Positions 1 to 6,981 of a stretch of 10,137 bases of DNA are shown one piece after another (the first letter of the stretch is position 1; each line of letters starts with the position of its first letter). Where the stretch lies: positions 1-10,137 of the forward strand of contig CAZXCB010000118.1 in the NCBI GenBank assembly GCA_964639075.1, read 5' to 3'. The position numbers and the translations under genes are program-made. Origin of the DNA: JAENVU01 sp964639075 (GTDB lineage: Bacteria > Actinomycetota > Acidimicrobiia > IMCC26256 > JAENVU01). The notes under the pieces were generated by a model that worked only from the letters and a program-made list of their open reading frames with translations, made no database searches and was not told the origin of the DNA.

Positions 1-633
1 CTGCTGAAGATCCTCGAGGGCACGACCGCCGCGGTCCCGCCCCAGGGCGGGCGCAAGCATCCCCACCAGGAGTTCATCCAGATCGACACGACGAACATCC
101 TGTTCATCTGCGGGGGCGCGTTCGCCGGTGTCGACCAGATCATCGAGCGCCGCAACGGCAGCCAGGGCGTCGGATTCCGCGGCGAGGTCGTCGGCAAGGC
201 CGAGCGCGCGGCGAAGAACATGCTCGCCGGTGTGATGCCCGAGGATCTCTTGAAGTTCGGTCTGATCCCCGAGTTCGTCGGCCGGCTCCCGGTGATCGGC
301 GCTGTGCACAACCTCGACCGTGACGCGCTGATGCAGATCCTGATCACGCCGAAGAACGCGCTGCTCAAGCAGTACCAGAAGTTCTTCATGTTCGACGACG
401 TCGACCTGCACTTCACCGACGACGCGCTCGAGGCCGTCGCCGACCAGGCGCTCGCCCGGGGCACCGGCGCGCGCGGTCTGCGGGCGATCCTCGAGGAGGT
501 GCTGCTCGAGGTCATGTACGACCTGCCGAGCCGCGAGGACGTGAAGCAGTGCATCGTCGACCGGGCGACGGTCCTCGAGAAGGTGCACCCCACCCTCGTC
601 ACCGACGAGAGCTCCGAGCTGAAGAGCGCGTAG
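1..633 (+). CDS. clpX: ATP-dependent Clp protease ATP-binding subunit ClpX (C-terminal part)
   Basis: This is the unfoldase ring of the cytoplasmic ClpXP protease, which unfolds tagged or damaged proteins and feeds them into ClpP. The reading frame is open from base 1 and gives 210 residues, matching about residue 200 onward of a protein usually 420-430 residues long. The zinc-binding domain and the Walker A and B motifs therefore lie upstream of the window. Visible landmarks are EGTTAAVPPQGGRKHP (RKH pore loop, codons at 52-60), the ICGGAFAGVD stretch, a VGF tripeptide at 169-177 matching the ClpP-docking IGF loop, FGLIPEFVGRLPV, and the sensor II motif GTGARGLR with its arginine at 472-474. 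No motif in the visible part is damaged. It ends with TAG 16 bases before the convergent stop of the phosphotransferase gene. Identification is secure from the many invariant blocks. Confidence 0.97.
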   Translation: MLKILEGTTAAVPPQGGRKHPHQEFIQIDTTNILFICGGAFAGVDQIIERRNGSQGVGFRGEVVGKAERAAKNMLAGVMPEDLLKFGLIPEFVGRLPVIGAVHNLDRDALMQILITPKNALLKQYQKFFMFDDVDLHFTDDALEAVADQALARGTGARGLRAILEEVLLEVMYDLPSREDVKQCIVDRATVLEKVHPTLVTDESSELKSA

Positions 634-651
634 CCGGCGCGAGGGGCGCTC
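624..651. terminator. Possible shared hairpin between convergent genes
   Basis: GAGCGC at 624-629 and GCGCTC at 646-651 form a perfect 6-bp inverted repeat with a 16-base loop. The arms lie over the ends of both convergent reading frames (clpX and the phosphotransferase). There is no T-tract on either side and the loop is long, so its use as a bidirectional terminator is only a suggestion. Confidence 0.25.
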
Positions 652-1630
652 AGGGCCTGAGGTCGCCGAGCTCGTCGAGGGTCGCGGCGAGGCACGCGCG
701 GCCGAGCTGCTCGATCTCGTCGGTCGGGTAGTGCCGGTACGCGCACTCGATCGTCATCACGAGGTACAGGTACAGGTCGTAGAGCAGGCGTCGCTCGACT
801 GCGCTCTCGGCTGCGAACAGCGGTGTGCCGTACGCATCGGTCAGCTCGTCGTCCGCCCGCTTGCCGGCGAACTGCGCCTCCATCAGCGGGTCCGCCCAGA
901 GCACGCGCTCGAAGTCGATGATGCCGAGCACGGCGAGCGTGGTCGGATCGACGAAGACGTTGGTGTCCCACAGGTCCCAGTGCACGAACCGGGGCTCGGT
1001 CACAGCGTCGAGCGCCGACGCGTGGCGGCGCAGGAGGTCGGTGACTTCTCCCGACCCGACCGGGAGCTCGACGTCTGCCGCCTCCCCGTCGGCGAGGAGG
1101 TCCCCGACGAGGCACGCGAACGCATCGCTCCAGCGCACCCATCGGGTCGCGGCGCGGTCCGGCCGACCGAAGCCGCGGTCGGTGATCGCGTTCATCTGCG
1201 CGAGGAACCCGGCGAGCTGGCGGTCGATGCCGGTCTGTTGCGCGTCGGTGAGCGTCGCGCGTTCGGCGCTCAGGAGGACGCCGTCGCAGCACTCCATGAC
1301 GAAGTAGGGGCTCGGAACGCGGCGGGAGGAGTCGTCCCACCACAGGACCGCCGGGACCGGCACCGAGGTGCGATCGCGCACCAGACGAAGTGCGTCGACC
1401 TCGGTCGTGATGATGTCGTGCTCGTAGGTGAGAACGCGCACCTCGGGGGGCGGCGCCACCTTGAGCACGCAGGTCCGTCCGTCGCTCAGGCGAAGGCGAT
1501 ACACCGCGTTGAACCAGCCCTCGGTGCACTCCTCGAACTCGTCGAGCCCGAGCGCGTCGCCAAAGGCGTCGCGGACGATCGCGCCCGCGGTGTCGCGATC
1601 GACCCGGGTCTTCGAGATGCTGTCGACCAC
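650..1630 (-). CDS. APH-family (aminoglycoside/choline kinase-like) phosphotransferase
   Basis: This 326-residue protein has the protein-kinase-like fold of the APH family (PF01636), whose members transfer phosphate from ATP to small-molecule hydroxyls. A probable ATP-binding lysine is at position 57 in VLKVAPPPE. The catalytic Brenner motif HWDLWDTN has H217, D219 and N224, and the metal-binding aspartate D239 sits in GIIDFERVLWADP. The length is normal and all catalytic residues are present. The GTG start is supported by AGGGGAG on the minus strand (1638-1644), 7 bases upstream. The gene is monocistronic, convergent with clpX and divergent from valS with 88 bases between starts. The substrate cannot be read from sequence: family members act on aminoglycosides, macrolides, homoserine, choline, fructosamines and more. 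Its setting among housekeeping genes, with no mobile element, argues against a recently acquired resistance gene. Confidence 0.85.
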   Translation of the reverse strand: MVDSISKTRVDRDTAGAIVRDAFGDALGLDEFEECTEGWFNAVYRLRLSDGRTCVLKVAPPPEVRVLTYEHDIITTEVDALRLVRDRTSVPVPAVLWWDDSSRRVPSPYFVMECCDGVLLSAERATLTDAQQTGIDRQLAGFLAQMNAITDRGFGRPDRAATRWVRWSDAFACLVGDLLADGEAADVELPVGSGEVTDLLRRHASALDAVTEPRFVHWDLWDTNVFVDPTTLAVLGIIDFERVLWADPLMEAQFAGKRADDELTDAYGTPLFAAESAVERRLLYDLYLYLVMTIECAYRHYPTDEIEQLGRACLAATLDELGDLRP

Positions 1631-1661
1631 CCTGGTTCTCCCCTCGCGTGCGCGCTCGGGC

Positions 1662-1685
1662 CCGATCCTCGCCGAGTCGGATCGG
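1662..1685. promoter_or_regulatory. Palindrome in the divergent aph/valS region
   Basis: CCGATCC at 1662-1668 and GGATCGG at 1679-1685 are a perfect 7-bp inverted repeat around a 10-base centre. It lies between the divergent starts, 21 bases upstream of the -10-like box of valS. The shape suits a dimeric repressor operator, but a short RNA hairpin is equally possible. No cognate regulator is adjacent. Confidence 0.3.
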
Positions 1686-1706
1686 CGGCGAAAACGTGCA
1701 GCTTCC

Positions 1707-1712
1707 TACAAT
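1707..1712 (+). promoter_or_regulatory. Candidate -10 box of valS (leaderless)
   Basis: TACAAT ends 6 bases before the valS ATG, so transcription would be expected to begin at or next to the A of the start codon. No Shine-Dalgarno sequence lies upstream of this ATG, which agrees with a leaderless mRNA. No convincing -35 box is visible at the right distance. Confidence 0.45.
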
Positions 1713-1718
1713 CGCCCG

Positions 1719-4262
1719 ATGGCCGTTCCCGACAAGCCGTCCCTCGACGGGCTCGAGGAGAAGTGGGGTACCCGCTGGGAGGCGGACCGGACCTACTCCT
1801 TCGACCGCTCGAAGACCCGGGACCAGATCTTCGCCATCGACACCCCGCCCCCCACCGTGAGCGGCTCCCTGCACATGGGCTCGGTGTTCGGGTACGCGCA
1901 GACCGACACCATCGCCCGGCAACGCCGCATGCTCGGCCTCGAGCTCTTCTACCCGATGGGTTGGGACGACAACGGCCTCGCGACCGAGCGTCGCGTCCAG
2001 AACTACTACGGCGTTCGCTGCGACCCGACGCTGCCCGTGGACCCCGACTTCGTCCCGCCGGACCAGCCCGGCAAGCGGGAGATCCCGATCGCGCGCGGGA
2101 ACTTCGTCGACCTGTGCGACCGGCTCGTGGTCGAGGACGAGAAGAAGTTCGAGGAGCTGTGGCGCCGGCTCGGCCTGTCGGTCGACTGGGCGATGACCTA
2201 CACCACGATCGGCGAGGCGTCGCGTCGCGCGTCACAGCGCGCGTTCCTGCGGATGCTGGCGCGCGGCGAGGCGTACTCGGCCGAGGCGCCGACGCTGTGG
2301 GACGTCGACGACCGCACCGCGGTCGCGCAAGCCGAGCTCGAGGACCGCGAGATGCCCGGCGCATACCACGAGCTCACCTTCCACGGCACCGACGGCGCGT
2401 CCGACATCGTGATCGAGACGACCCGCCCGGAGCTGCTGCCGGCGTGCGTCGCGCTGGTCGCACACCCCGATGACGCGCGATACCGCGACCGGTTCGGTCA
2501 CGAGGTGCGCACGCCGCTGTTCGGCGTACCCGTCCCGGTCGTCGCGCACCACCTCGCGGATCCGGAGAAGGGGTCCGGCATCGCGATGATCTGCACGTTC
2601 GGCGACACCACCGACGTCGTGTGGTGGCGGGAGCTGCAGCTGCCGCTGCGCAACGTGATGGGTCGCGACGGCCGGCTGGTGCCGGAGCCGCCCGAGTGGG
2701 GCGACGCCGTCGACGGCGCCGCGGCCGAACGGTACGCGGAGCTCGCCGGCAAGACGGTCAAGCAGGCGCAGGTCCGCATCGTGGAGATGCTCGCGGAGAG
2801 CGGTGAGCTCGTGGGCGATCCGAAGCCGATCACGCATCCGGTGAAGTACTACGAGCGCGGGTCGCGCCCGCTCGAGATCGTCACGTCACGCCAGTGGTAC
2901 TACCGCAACGGCGGGAGGGACCCGGAGCTGCGCGAGGCGTTCCTCGCGCGCGGTGCCGAGCTGCGTTGGCACCCGCCGCACATGAAGCAGCGCTACGACT
3001 CGTGGGTCGAGGGTCTCAACACCGACTGGCTGATCAGCCGCCAGCGGTTCTTCGGCGTGCCGATCCCGGTCTGGTACCGCATCGACCCCGCCGGCGAGCC
3101 GATGTGGGACGAGCCGTTGCTCCCAGGCGAGGACCGGCTGCCGGTGGACCCGGCGAGCGCGACGCCCGACGGCTTCGCCGAGGACCAGCGGGGCGTGCCG
3201 GGCGGGTTCATGGCCGACCCCGACGTCATGGACACCTGGGCGACCTCGTCGCTGACGCCCCAGATCGCGACCGCCTGGGGTGACGACGACGACCTGTTCG
3301 TCCGCACGTTCCCCATGGACCTGCGCCCCCAGGGCCCGGAGATCATCCGCACGTGGCTGTTCGACACGATCGTGCGCGCACACTTCGAGCACGGCACCCT
3401 GCCGTGGCGGGACACGACGATCAACGGGTGGGTGCTCGACCCCGACCGCAAGAAGATGTCGAAGAGCAAGGGCAACGTGGTCACCCCGATGCCGCTGCTC
3501 GCGCAGCACGGCTCGGACGCGATCCGCTACTGGGCCGCGTCCGGCCGGCCGGGGACCGACACCGCGGTCGACGAGGGGCAGATGAAGGTCGGTCGCCGCC
3601 TCGCGATCAAGCTGCTCAACGTCTCGAAGTTCGTGCTCGGGGTCATGGGCGACGCGCCCGCGGGCGAGGTCGTCGAGCCGCTCGACACCGCGATGCTCGC
3701 CGCGTTGGCCGACACGGTCCGTGAATGCACCGACGCGTTCGCCGGCTACGACTACGCGCGCGCGCTCGAGCGGGCCGAGCGCTTCTTCTGGGACTTCTGC
3801 GACGACTACGTCGAGTTGGTGAAGCACCGCGCCTACGGGGCCGCGGACGATCCGGGCGCGGCATCCGCGCGTGGCGCTCTCGCCGTCGCGCTCGCCGCGC
3901 TGCAGCGGCTCTTCGCTCCGTTCCTCGTGTACGTCACCGAGGAGGTGTGGTCGTGGTGGCAGGAGGGCTCCGTGCACCGGGCCGCGTGGCCGACCGTCGC
4001 CGAGGTGGGCGCGGTCGGCGATCCGCTCGTGCTCACCGTCGCGGCGGCGGTGCTCGGCGGGATCCGCAGGGCGAAGTCCGACGCCAAGGTGTCGATGCGC
4101 TCCGAGGTCGCACGCGTGGTGGTGACCGACACGCCGGCGCGACTGGATGCACTCGACCGCGGTGTGGGCGACGTGCAGGACGCCGGCGTCGTGGCCGAGC
4201 TCGAGATGGTTGCCGGCGACGCGTTCGACGTGGTCGTCACGCTGGCCGCGCCGGGCGCGTGA
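1719..4262 (+). CDS. valS: Valyl-tRNA synthetase (archaeal-like class I ValRS)
   Basis: The enzyme activates valine with ATP, charges tRNA-Val and hydrolyses mischarged threonine. It has 847 residues. The class I signatures are PPPTVSGSLHMGS (residues 43-55, in place of HIGH) and KMSKS (579-583, within DRKKMSKSKGNVV). Between them lies the CP1 editing domain with TTRPELLPACVALVAHPDD (from about residue 234) and KGSGIAMICTFGD. The WDDNGLATERRVQNYYGVR stretch and TTRPELLPAC are features of the archaeal-like ValRS found in some actinobacteria rather than the E. coli-like type. An anticodon-binding domain follows, and I see no long C-terminal coiled-coil arm. The ATG at 1719 was chosen because conserved sequence begins soon after it and a -10-like box lies just upstream; longer upstream starts would overlap aph. 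The last histidine of HIGH is replaced by serine, which is unusual. The stop overlaps the folC start in GTGA. Confidence 0.96.
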   Translation: MAVPDKPSLDGLEEKWGTRWEADRTYSFDRSKTRDQIFAIDTPPPTVSGSLHMGSVFGYAQTDTIARQRRMLGLELFYPMGWDDNGLATERRVQNYYGVRCDPTLPVDPDFVPPDQPGKREIPIARGNFVDLCDRLVVEDEKKFEELWRRLGLSVDWAMTYTTIGEASRRASQRAFLRMLARGEAYSAEAPTLWDVDDRTAVAQAELEDREMPGAYHELTFHGTDGASDIVIETTRPELLPACVALVAHPDDARYRDRFGHEVRTPLFGVPVPVVAHHLADPEKGSGIAMICTFGDTTDVVWWRELQLPLRNVMGRDGRLVPEPPEWGDAVDGAAAERYAELAGKTVKQAQVRIVEMLAESGELVGDPKPITHPVKYYERGSRPLEIVTSRQWYYRNGGRDPELREAFLARGAELRWHPPHMKQRYDSWVEGLNTDWLISRQRFFGVPIPVWYRIDPAGEPMWDEPLLPGEDRLPVDPASATPDGFAEDQRGVPGGFMADPDVMDTWATSSLTPQIATAWGDDDDLFVRTFPMDLRPQGPEIIRTWLFDTIVRAHFEHGTLPWRDTTINGWVLDPDRKKMSKSKGNVVTPMPLLAQHGSDAIRYWAASGRPGTDTAVDEGQMKVGRRLAIKLLNVSKFVLGVMGDAPAGEVVEPLDTAMLAALADTVRECTDAFAGYDYARALERAERFFWDFCDDYVELVKHRAYGAADDPGAASARGALAVALAALQRLFAPFLVYVTEEVWSWWQEGSVHRAAWPTVAEVGAVGDPLVLTVAAAVLGGIRRAKSDAKVSMRSEVARVVVTDTPARLDALDRGVGDVQDAGVVAELEMVAGDAFDVVVTLAAPGA

Positions 4263-5544
4263 ACATCGGCGAGGCGCTCGCCTGGCTCGACGCGCACGTC
4301 AACCTGGAGACCGGCGTCGGCTTCGTCAAGACGCGGGAGCGGGGAGCGCCGACGCTGGCACGCATCCGGGAGCTGACCACCCTGCTCGGCACCCCGCAGG
4401 CCGAGTTCCCGAGCATCCACCTGACCGGGACGAACGGGAAGACGTCGACCGCGCGGATGGCCGCGGCACTGCTCGGCGCGACCGGGCGGTCGGTCGGGCT
4501 GACGACGAGCCCGCACCTGGAGCGGGTCAACGAGCGCATCGAGTGGAACGGCGAGCCGATCGACGATGCGTCCCTCGCTCGGGTGCTCACCCAGATCGGG
4601 ACCATCGAGGAGTTCCTCACCGAGCTTCCCAGCTACTTCGAGATCATGATCGCGGCGGCCTTCACGTTCTTCGCCGACGTGGCGGTCCACGTCGGCGTCG
4701 TCGAGGTGGGGATGGGCGGCACGTGGGACGCGACGAACGTCGTCGACGCCGACGTCGCGGTGGTCACCAACGTCGGCGTCGACCACGTCGCGTTCCTNNN
4801 NNNNNNNAGGCAGGCATCGTCCGACCCGGAGCGACGCTCGTGCTCGGCGAGACGGATCCGGAGCTGACGTCGATCTTCGCGGCCCGTGAACCGGGCCGGC
4901 TCTGGCGGCGCGACGTGGACTTCGGCCTGCGGGCCGACCGGCTCGCGCACGGCGGTCGTCTGATCGACCTCTTCACCCCCGGCGGGACCTACCCGGAGGT
5001 GTTCCTTCCACTCCACGGCGCGCACCAGGCGGCGAACGCGGCGACCGCCCTTGCCGCGGTCGAGGCGCATGTGGGTGCCCCCCTCGCCGAGGAGACCGTG
5101 CACGACGGGTTCGCGGCCGCCACTGCGCCGGGTCGGCTCGAGCCGGTCGGGACCCACCCGCTCGTGTTGCTCGACGGCGCCCACAACGCCGCCGGCGCCG
5201 CCGCGCTGCGGACCGCGCTCGCCGAAGAGTTCGCGCCACGCGCCCGGACGCTCGTCGTCGGGTTGCTCGAGGAGAAGGACCCCGCCGAGATGCTCGCCGC
5301 GCTCGACGCGACGGCGGTCGATCACCTGATCTGCACGCGCCCGCCCACGCCGCGAGGACTCGATCCGATGCGCGTCGCCGAAGCGGCGATCGCGCTCGGC
5401 GTCGACGACGCCCGCATCGACGTCGTCCCCGCCGTCGAGCCCGCGCTCGCGCGGGCGCGCGACGTCACACCGGAGGACGGCCAGATCGTGGTGACGGGCT
5501 CCCTGTACGTGGTCGGTGCCGCGCGGGCCACACTGCGGTCCTAG
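4259..5544 (+). CDS. folC: Folylpolyglutamate synthase / dihydrofolate synthase, interrupted by an assembly gap
   Basis: FolC adds glutamate to dihydropteroate and to reduced folates, using ATP, to make and retain cytoplasmic folate cofactors. The GTG start overlaps the valS stop (GTGA, 4259-4262), implying translational coupling. Seen before the gap: N-terminal LAWLDAHVNLETG, the P-loop HLTGTNGKTS (residues 54-63), TTSPHLERVNERI, FEIMIAAAFTFFAD, and GMGGTWDATNVV followed by VTNVGVDHVAFL. After the gap: AGIVRPGATLVLGE, the LHGAHQAANAATAL motif, PGRLEPV, LLDGAHNAAGAAAL and C-terminal VTGSLYVVGAAR. The N run sits exactly where the family has a short segment ending in EKAGI, so roughly 10 residues are missing. 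The frame differs on the two sides, but every conserved block is intact, so this is most likely one functional gene with a wrongly sized gap rather than a pseudogene. Confidence 0.93.
4798..4807. other. Assembly gap (10 N) inside folC
   Basis: Ten unknown bases break folC after the DHVAFL codons. Upstream codons start at positions 2 mod 3 and downstream codons at 1 mod 3, so ten cannot be the true length if the gene is intact. The missing length must be 2 mod 3. Alignment in the mind to the usual L-G-x-T...EKAGI segment suggests about 32 bases. Confidence 0.95.
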
Positions 5545-5560
5545 CGCGGGTCGGTTGGTC

Positions 5561-5578
5561 GGCGCGGGCCGAAGCGCC
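5561..5578 (+). terminator. Weak hairpin after folC
   Basis: GGCGC at 5561-5565 pairs with GCGCC at 5574-5578 around an 8-base loop and is followed by the pyrimidine run TCTCTC. It could end the valS-folC transcript. The stem is only 5 bp and there is no true T-tract. Confidence 0.25.
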
Positions 5579-5599
5579 TCTCTCGGACGGCTCGGCTCG

Positions 5600-5616
5600 T
5601 ACACTCCGGGCGAGTG
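5600..5616 (+). promoter_or_regulatory. Candidate -10 box and small palindrome at the tetR start
   Basis: TACACT (5600-5605) ends 8 bases before the GTG start, again without a Shine-Dalgarno sequence, so the mRNA may be leaderless. Overlapping it, CACTC (5602-5606) and GAGTG (5612-5616) form a perfect 5-bp inverted repeat that reaches into the start codon. A repressor bound here would block its own transcription, but the repeat is short enough to occur by chance. Confidence 0.35.
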
Positions 5617-6210
5617 AGCACGCGCCGGAGCCAGGCCGAACGATCCGAGACGACCCGAACCGCGCTGCTGGAGGCCGCGCGCCAGCTGTTCGCGGAACGC
5701 GGATTCTCCAAGACCGGGCGGGAAGACATCGCGGTGCTCGCCGGCGTGACGCGGGGCGCGCTGTACCACCACTTCGGTTCGAAGCAGGAGATCTTCCGCG
5801 CGGTGGTCGAACAGCTCGAACAGGAGCTCACCGACCGCGTCGCGGTCGCGGGTCTCGCGGGCACGACCGCGCGGGAGCGATTCGAAGCCGGGGCGGCCGA
5901 GTTCCTCGACGGCTGTCTGGACCCCGCGGTCGGGCGGGTGCTGCTGCTCGAGGCGCCGGTCGTCCTCGGTTGGCGCGCCTGGCGCGAGATCGAGGAGCGG
6001 TACGGGCTCGCGCTCGTGCGCGCGTCGCTGCACGAGGTGGCGGGGGAGGCGGGTCTCGACGCCGACGACGTCGAGGTGCTCGCGCCCGTGCTCCTCGGGA
6101 CGCTGCAGGAGGCGGCGCTCCTCGTCGCGACCGCGCCGGACCCGGTGGCGGCACGCGCGTCGGTGGGTCGGGCGGTGTCGCTCGTGGTCACGCGACTGCT
6201 CCGGCCGTGA
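5614..6210 (+). CDS. TetR/AcrR-family transcriptional regulator
   Basis: This 198-residue protein is a typical TetR-family DNA-binding repressor, acting as a dimer that releases DNA on binding a ligand. The N-terminal TetR_N domain covers about residues 12-60: TRTALLEAARQLFAERGF forms the first helices and EDIAVLAGVTRGALYHHFGSK the helix-turn-helix plus the family's hallmark YHHF. The variable C-terminal ligand domain contains LLEAPVVLGWRAWREIEERYG, a pattern I associate with a common actinobacterial TetR subgroup, but it does not name a ligand. The GTG start at 5614 fits the domain start and the upstream -10-like box. The isomerase-like gene starts 94 bases downstream on the same strand with its own promoter-like sequence, so it is a candidate target. 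The gene sits where actinobacteria usually carry a small membrane-protein gene between folC and ndk. Confidence 0.92.
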   Translation: MSTRRSQAERSETTRTALLEAARQLFAERGFSKTGREDIAVLAGVTRGALYHHFGSKQEIFRAVVEQLEQELTDRVAVAGLAGTTARERFEAGAAEFLDGCLDPAVGRVLLLEAPVVLGWRAWREIEERYGLALVRASLHEVAGEAGLDADDVEVLAPVLLGTLQEAALLVATAPDPVAARASVGRAVSLVVTRLLRP

Positions 6211-6232
6211 CCGACGTCACCGCCCGTCTTCG

Positions 6233-6261
6233 TTGACCCGTCGGGTCCCTCATGGCAACAT
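6233..6261 (+). promoter_or_regulatory. Candidate promoter of the maleylpyruvate isomerase-like gene
   Basis: TTGACC (6233-6238) and CAACAT (6256-6261) are separated by 17 bases, a plausible housekeeping sigma arrangement with a good -35 and a weak -10. Transcription would begin near 6268, giving a leader of about 37 bases. Confidence 0.4.
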
Positions 6262-6293
6262 GCGTGCTGCCCGCACGTAACTTCCCGAGATCC

Positions 6294-6298
6294 GAGGA
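6294..6298 (+). promoter_or_regulatory. Ribosome binding site of the isomerase-like gene
   Basis: GAGGA lies 6 bases upstream of the ATG at 6305 and fixes that start. It is among the clearest Shine-Dalgarno sequences in the window and contrasts with the leaderless-looking starts of valS, tetR and ndk. Confidence 0.6.
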
Positions 6299-6304
6299 CC
6301 CGCC

Positions 6305-6970
6305 ATGAGCCTTCCCCGTACCGAGACCCAAGCCCGGTTCGAGCCCGAGGTCGCTCGCTTCGAGGCGCTGGTGCGATCCGTCGAGCGTGACGAGTGGGAC
6401 CTCCCGAGCCGCTGTGCCGGCTGGACCGCCGGCGATGTCGCCAAGCACGTGAGCGGCCAGTTCGCCGATGTCGTCGGCGCGCGCTTCGACGGGCTCGGAA
6501 CCGACGCGGTGACCCAACGTGAGGTGGACGAGCGCGCGGGGCTCGGGCCGAAGGAGATCGCGGACGAGCTCGCCGAGCTCAGGCCCGCGCTCGCGTCGCT
6601 GCTCGCGGTGTTCGACGACGCGGCGTGGGAGACCCCGGCGCCGGGCGGCGCACGCGGCACACTCGGACAGGGCGTCGAGGCACTGTGGTCGGACATGATC
6701 CTGCACGCCGACGACATCCGCGCCGCGATCGGACGTGCACAGCCGGCCGACCTCGACGTCGTCGCCGCGGTGTCGCACGTCGCGGACATCCTGACGCTCG
6801 ACGGCTGGGAGCCCACGACGATCGCGCTCGACGGCGTCGACGCGTTCCCGGTCTCCGGTGGCGGCACCGCCCGCATCACCGGCGCCGCCTGGCCCTTCCT
6901 CCTCGCCGCAACCGGCCGCGCCCCCGCCGCACCCCTCGGCCTCGACCCCGCCATCAACATCTACAAATGA
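6305..6970 (+). CDS. Maleylpyruvate isomerase / mycothiol-dependent (DinB-like) family protein
   Basis: This 221-residue protein resembles the actinobacterial family of mycothiol-dependent maleylpyruvate isomerase N-terminal-domain proteins, which share the DinB four-helix fold and bind a divalent metal. The N-terminal half shows the typical pattern RFEALVRSVERDEWDLPSRCAGWTAGDVAKHVSGQF. The three expected metal ligands map to H48, D130 and H134 (in LWSDMILHADDIRAA). The Corynebacterium isomerase uses His-Glu-His, so aspartate here replaces glutamate. The C-terminal part, with ITGAAWPFLLAATGR near the end, matches the small second domain common in this family. The ATG has a clear ribosome binding site and a promoter-like sequence. 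Most relatives have no known substrate, so the call is to family level only: thiol transfer, isomerisation or detoxification are all possible. The gene lies downstream of tetR and may be controlled by it. Confidence 0.75.
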   Translation: MSLPRTETQARFEPEVARFEALVRSVERDEWDLPSRCAGWTAGDVAKHVSGQFADVVGARFDGLGTDAVTQREVDERAGLGPKEIADELAELRPALASLLAVFDDAAWETPAPGGARGTLGQGVEALWSDMILHADDIRAAIGRAQPADLDVVAAVSHVADILTLDGWEPTTIALDGVDAFPVSGGGTARITGAAWPFLLAATGRAPAAPLGLDPAINIYK

Positions 6971-6981
6971 AGCGGGGAGGT

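Noticed and set aside
731..2473. Long plus-strand open frame (580 codons) across aph and valS
   Set aside because: Its first part is antisense to aph and its second part is an out-of-frame reading of valS. Composition is Arg/Ala-rich as expected for shadow frames in high-GC DNA, with no recognisable domain.
4259..5544. folC as a pseudogene by frameshift
   Set aside because: The frame change coincides exactly with an N gap and all conserved motifs are intact on both sides.
4633..6033. Long minus-strand open frame (466 codons) opposite folC and tetR
   Set aside because: It runs through the N gap and is antisense to two well-supported genes, with an Arg/Gly-rich low-complexity product.
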